Origin: Tessaracoccus lapidicaptus
Lineage (GTDB): Bacteria > Actinomycetota > Actinomycetes > Propionibacteriales > Propionibacteriaceae
Length of the DNA stretch: 64,000 nt
Assembly (NCBI RefSeq): GCF_001693815.1
Contig: NZ_MBQD01000025.1
Coordinates: 124,001-188,000 of the forward strand
Direction of reading: 5' to 3'
Both the position numbers and the translations under genes were made by a program. Shown here one piece after another: positions 63,868 to 64,000 of the stretch. Under the pieces are notes generated by a model. It searched no databases. It was not told the origin of the DNA and saw nothing but the letters and a program-made list of their open reading frames with translations. The first letter of the stretch is position 1. Each line of letters starts with the position of its first letter.

Positions 63868-64000
63868 GGCCGTCCCAGCGCGGTCACGGCGTCGCCCTGA
63901 GCGACGAGCAGGTCCAGGTGGTGCGCCGCGTCCGTGCCGCCGGCGGCCGCCAGCCGGCCCAGGCCGGACAGCAGCCCCGCCTCCAGCAGCGCCCATCCCT
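63840..64000 (-). CDS. partial unidentified protein (C-terminal 52 residues)
   Basis: The only minus-strand frame at the right edge that looks coding. It runs from beyond 64000 to a TGA at 63840-63842 and includes EAGLLSGLGRLAAAG, HHLDLLVAQGDAVTALG and the end PLPFWPGWA. The composition is Ala/Leu-rich and helical. Too little is visible to name the family. A ferritin-like DUF4439 protein is often found beside proS in Actinobacteria and is one possibility, but this is a guess. Confidence 0.5.
   Translation of the reverse strand, partial: GWALLEAGLLSGLGRLAAAGGTDAAHHLDLLVAQGDAVTALGRPLPFWPGWA

Overview
This window is high-GC actinobacterial chromosome (roughly 70% G+C by eye). GTG starts are common, stop and start codons often overlap in GTGA or ATGA, and many genes appear to have leaderless transcripts. 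Gene content points to Propionibacteriales, most likely Propionibacteriaceae: an actinobacterial SUF operon behind a SufR-like regulator, ctaA/ctaB/SURF1, a DUF3099 protein, an InhA-like enoyl reductase, and an rpsB-tsf-pyrH-frr-cdsA-rlmN run followed by dxr-rseP-ispG-GNAT-proS. The family assignment is inference. About 68 genes are called. zwf is cut by the left edge and an unidentified gene by the right edge. No rRNA, tRNA, CRISPR array or insertion sequence was seen.

Layout. 1-12.6 kb: zwf and ctaB diverge. Then come a GalT-like DUF4921 protein, an MFS exporter, a 13E12-type DUF222/HNH gene bracketed by inverted clusters of a palindromic repeat, a DinB-like protein, an M3 peptidase, ctaA and a two-gene ABC exporter. 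12.7-19.4 kb: sufR-sufB-sufD-Rieske-sufC-sufS-sufU-DUF59. 19.4-24.9 kb: a minus-strand island holding a response regulator, a 53-residue peptide, a histidine kinase, an 80-residue membrane peptide, an ABC ATPase, its permease, a 104-residue membrane protein and a small M50 protease. I consider this the most interesting locus: a candidate self-regulated peptide processing and export system. 25-33 kb: an alpha/beta hydrolase, RarD, an ABC-F protein, a phosphohexomutase, and a coupled GH13 glucosidase/GPH transporter pair. 33-39 kb: RlmA-like methyltransferase, SURF1, DUF3099, fabG-fabI, and an ABC ATPase-NfeD-SPFH operon. 39-45 kb: a frameshifted pentapeptide-repeat gene, a bile-acid symporter relative, a PabB-PabC fusion, a SpoU methyltransferase, and a lobe-I-only binding lipoprotein coupled to a CDF transporter. 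45-50 kb: ExeM/NucH nuclease, peptide deformylase, XerC and a tandem-M23 protein. 50-64 kb: the rpsB-to-proS block, broken by gdhA and an APH-like kinase.

How the genes work together. CtaB and CtaA make heme O and heme A, and SURF1 helps build the heme-copper oxidase. The SUF proteins build Fe-S clusters that IspG, RlmN and the Rieske protein need. FabG and FabI perform two reductions of fatty-acid elongation. Dxr and IspG are MEP-pathway steps. RpsB, EF-Ts, Frr, ProS and Def serve translation.

A window-wide pattern helps choose start codons. At least eighteen operon-head genes that lack a Shine-Dalgarno sequence have a TANNNT-like -10 hexamer ending 6-8 nt before the start codon, which would place the transcription start at the initiation codon.
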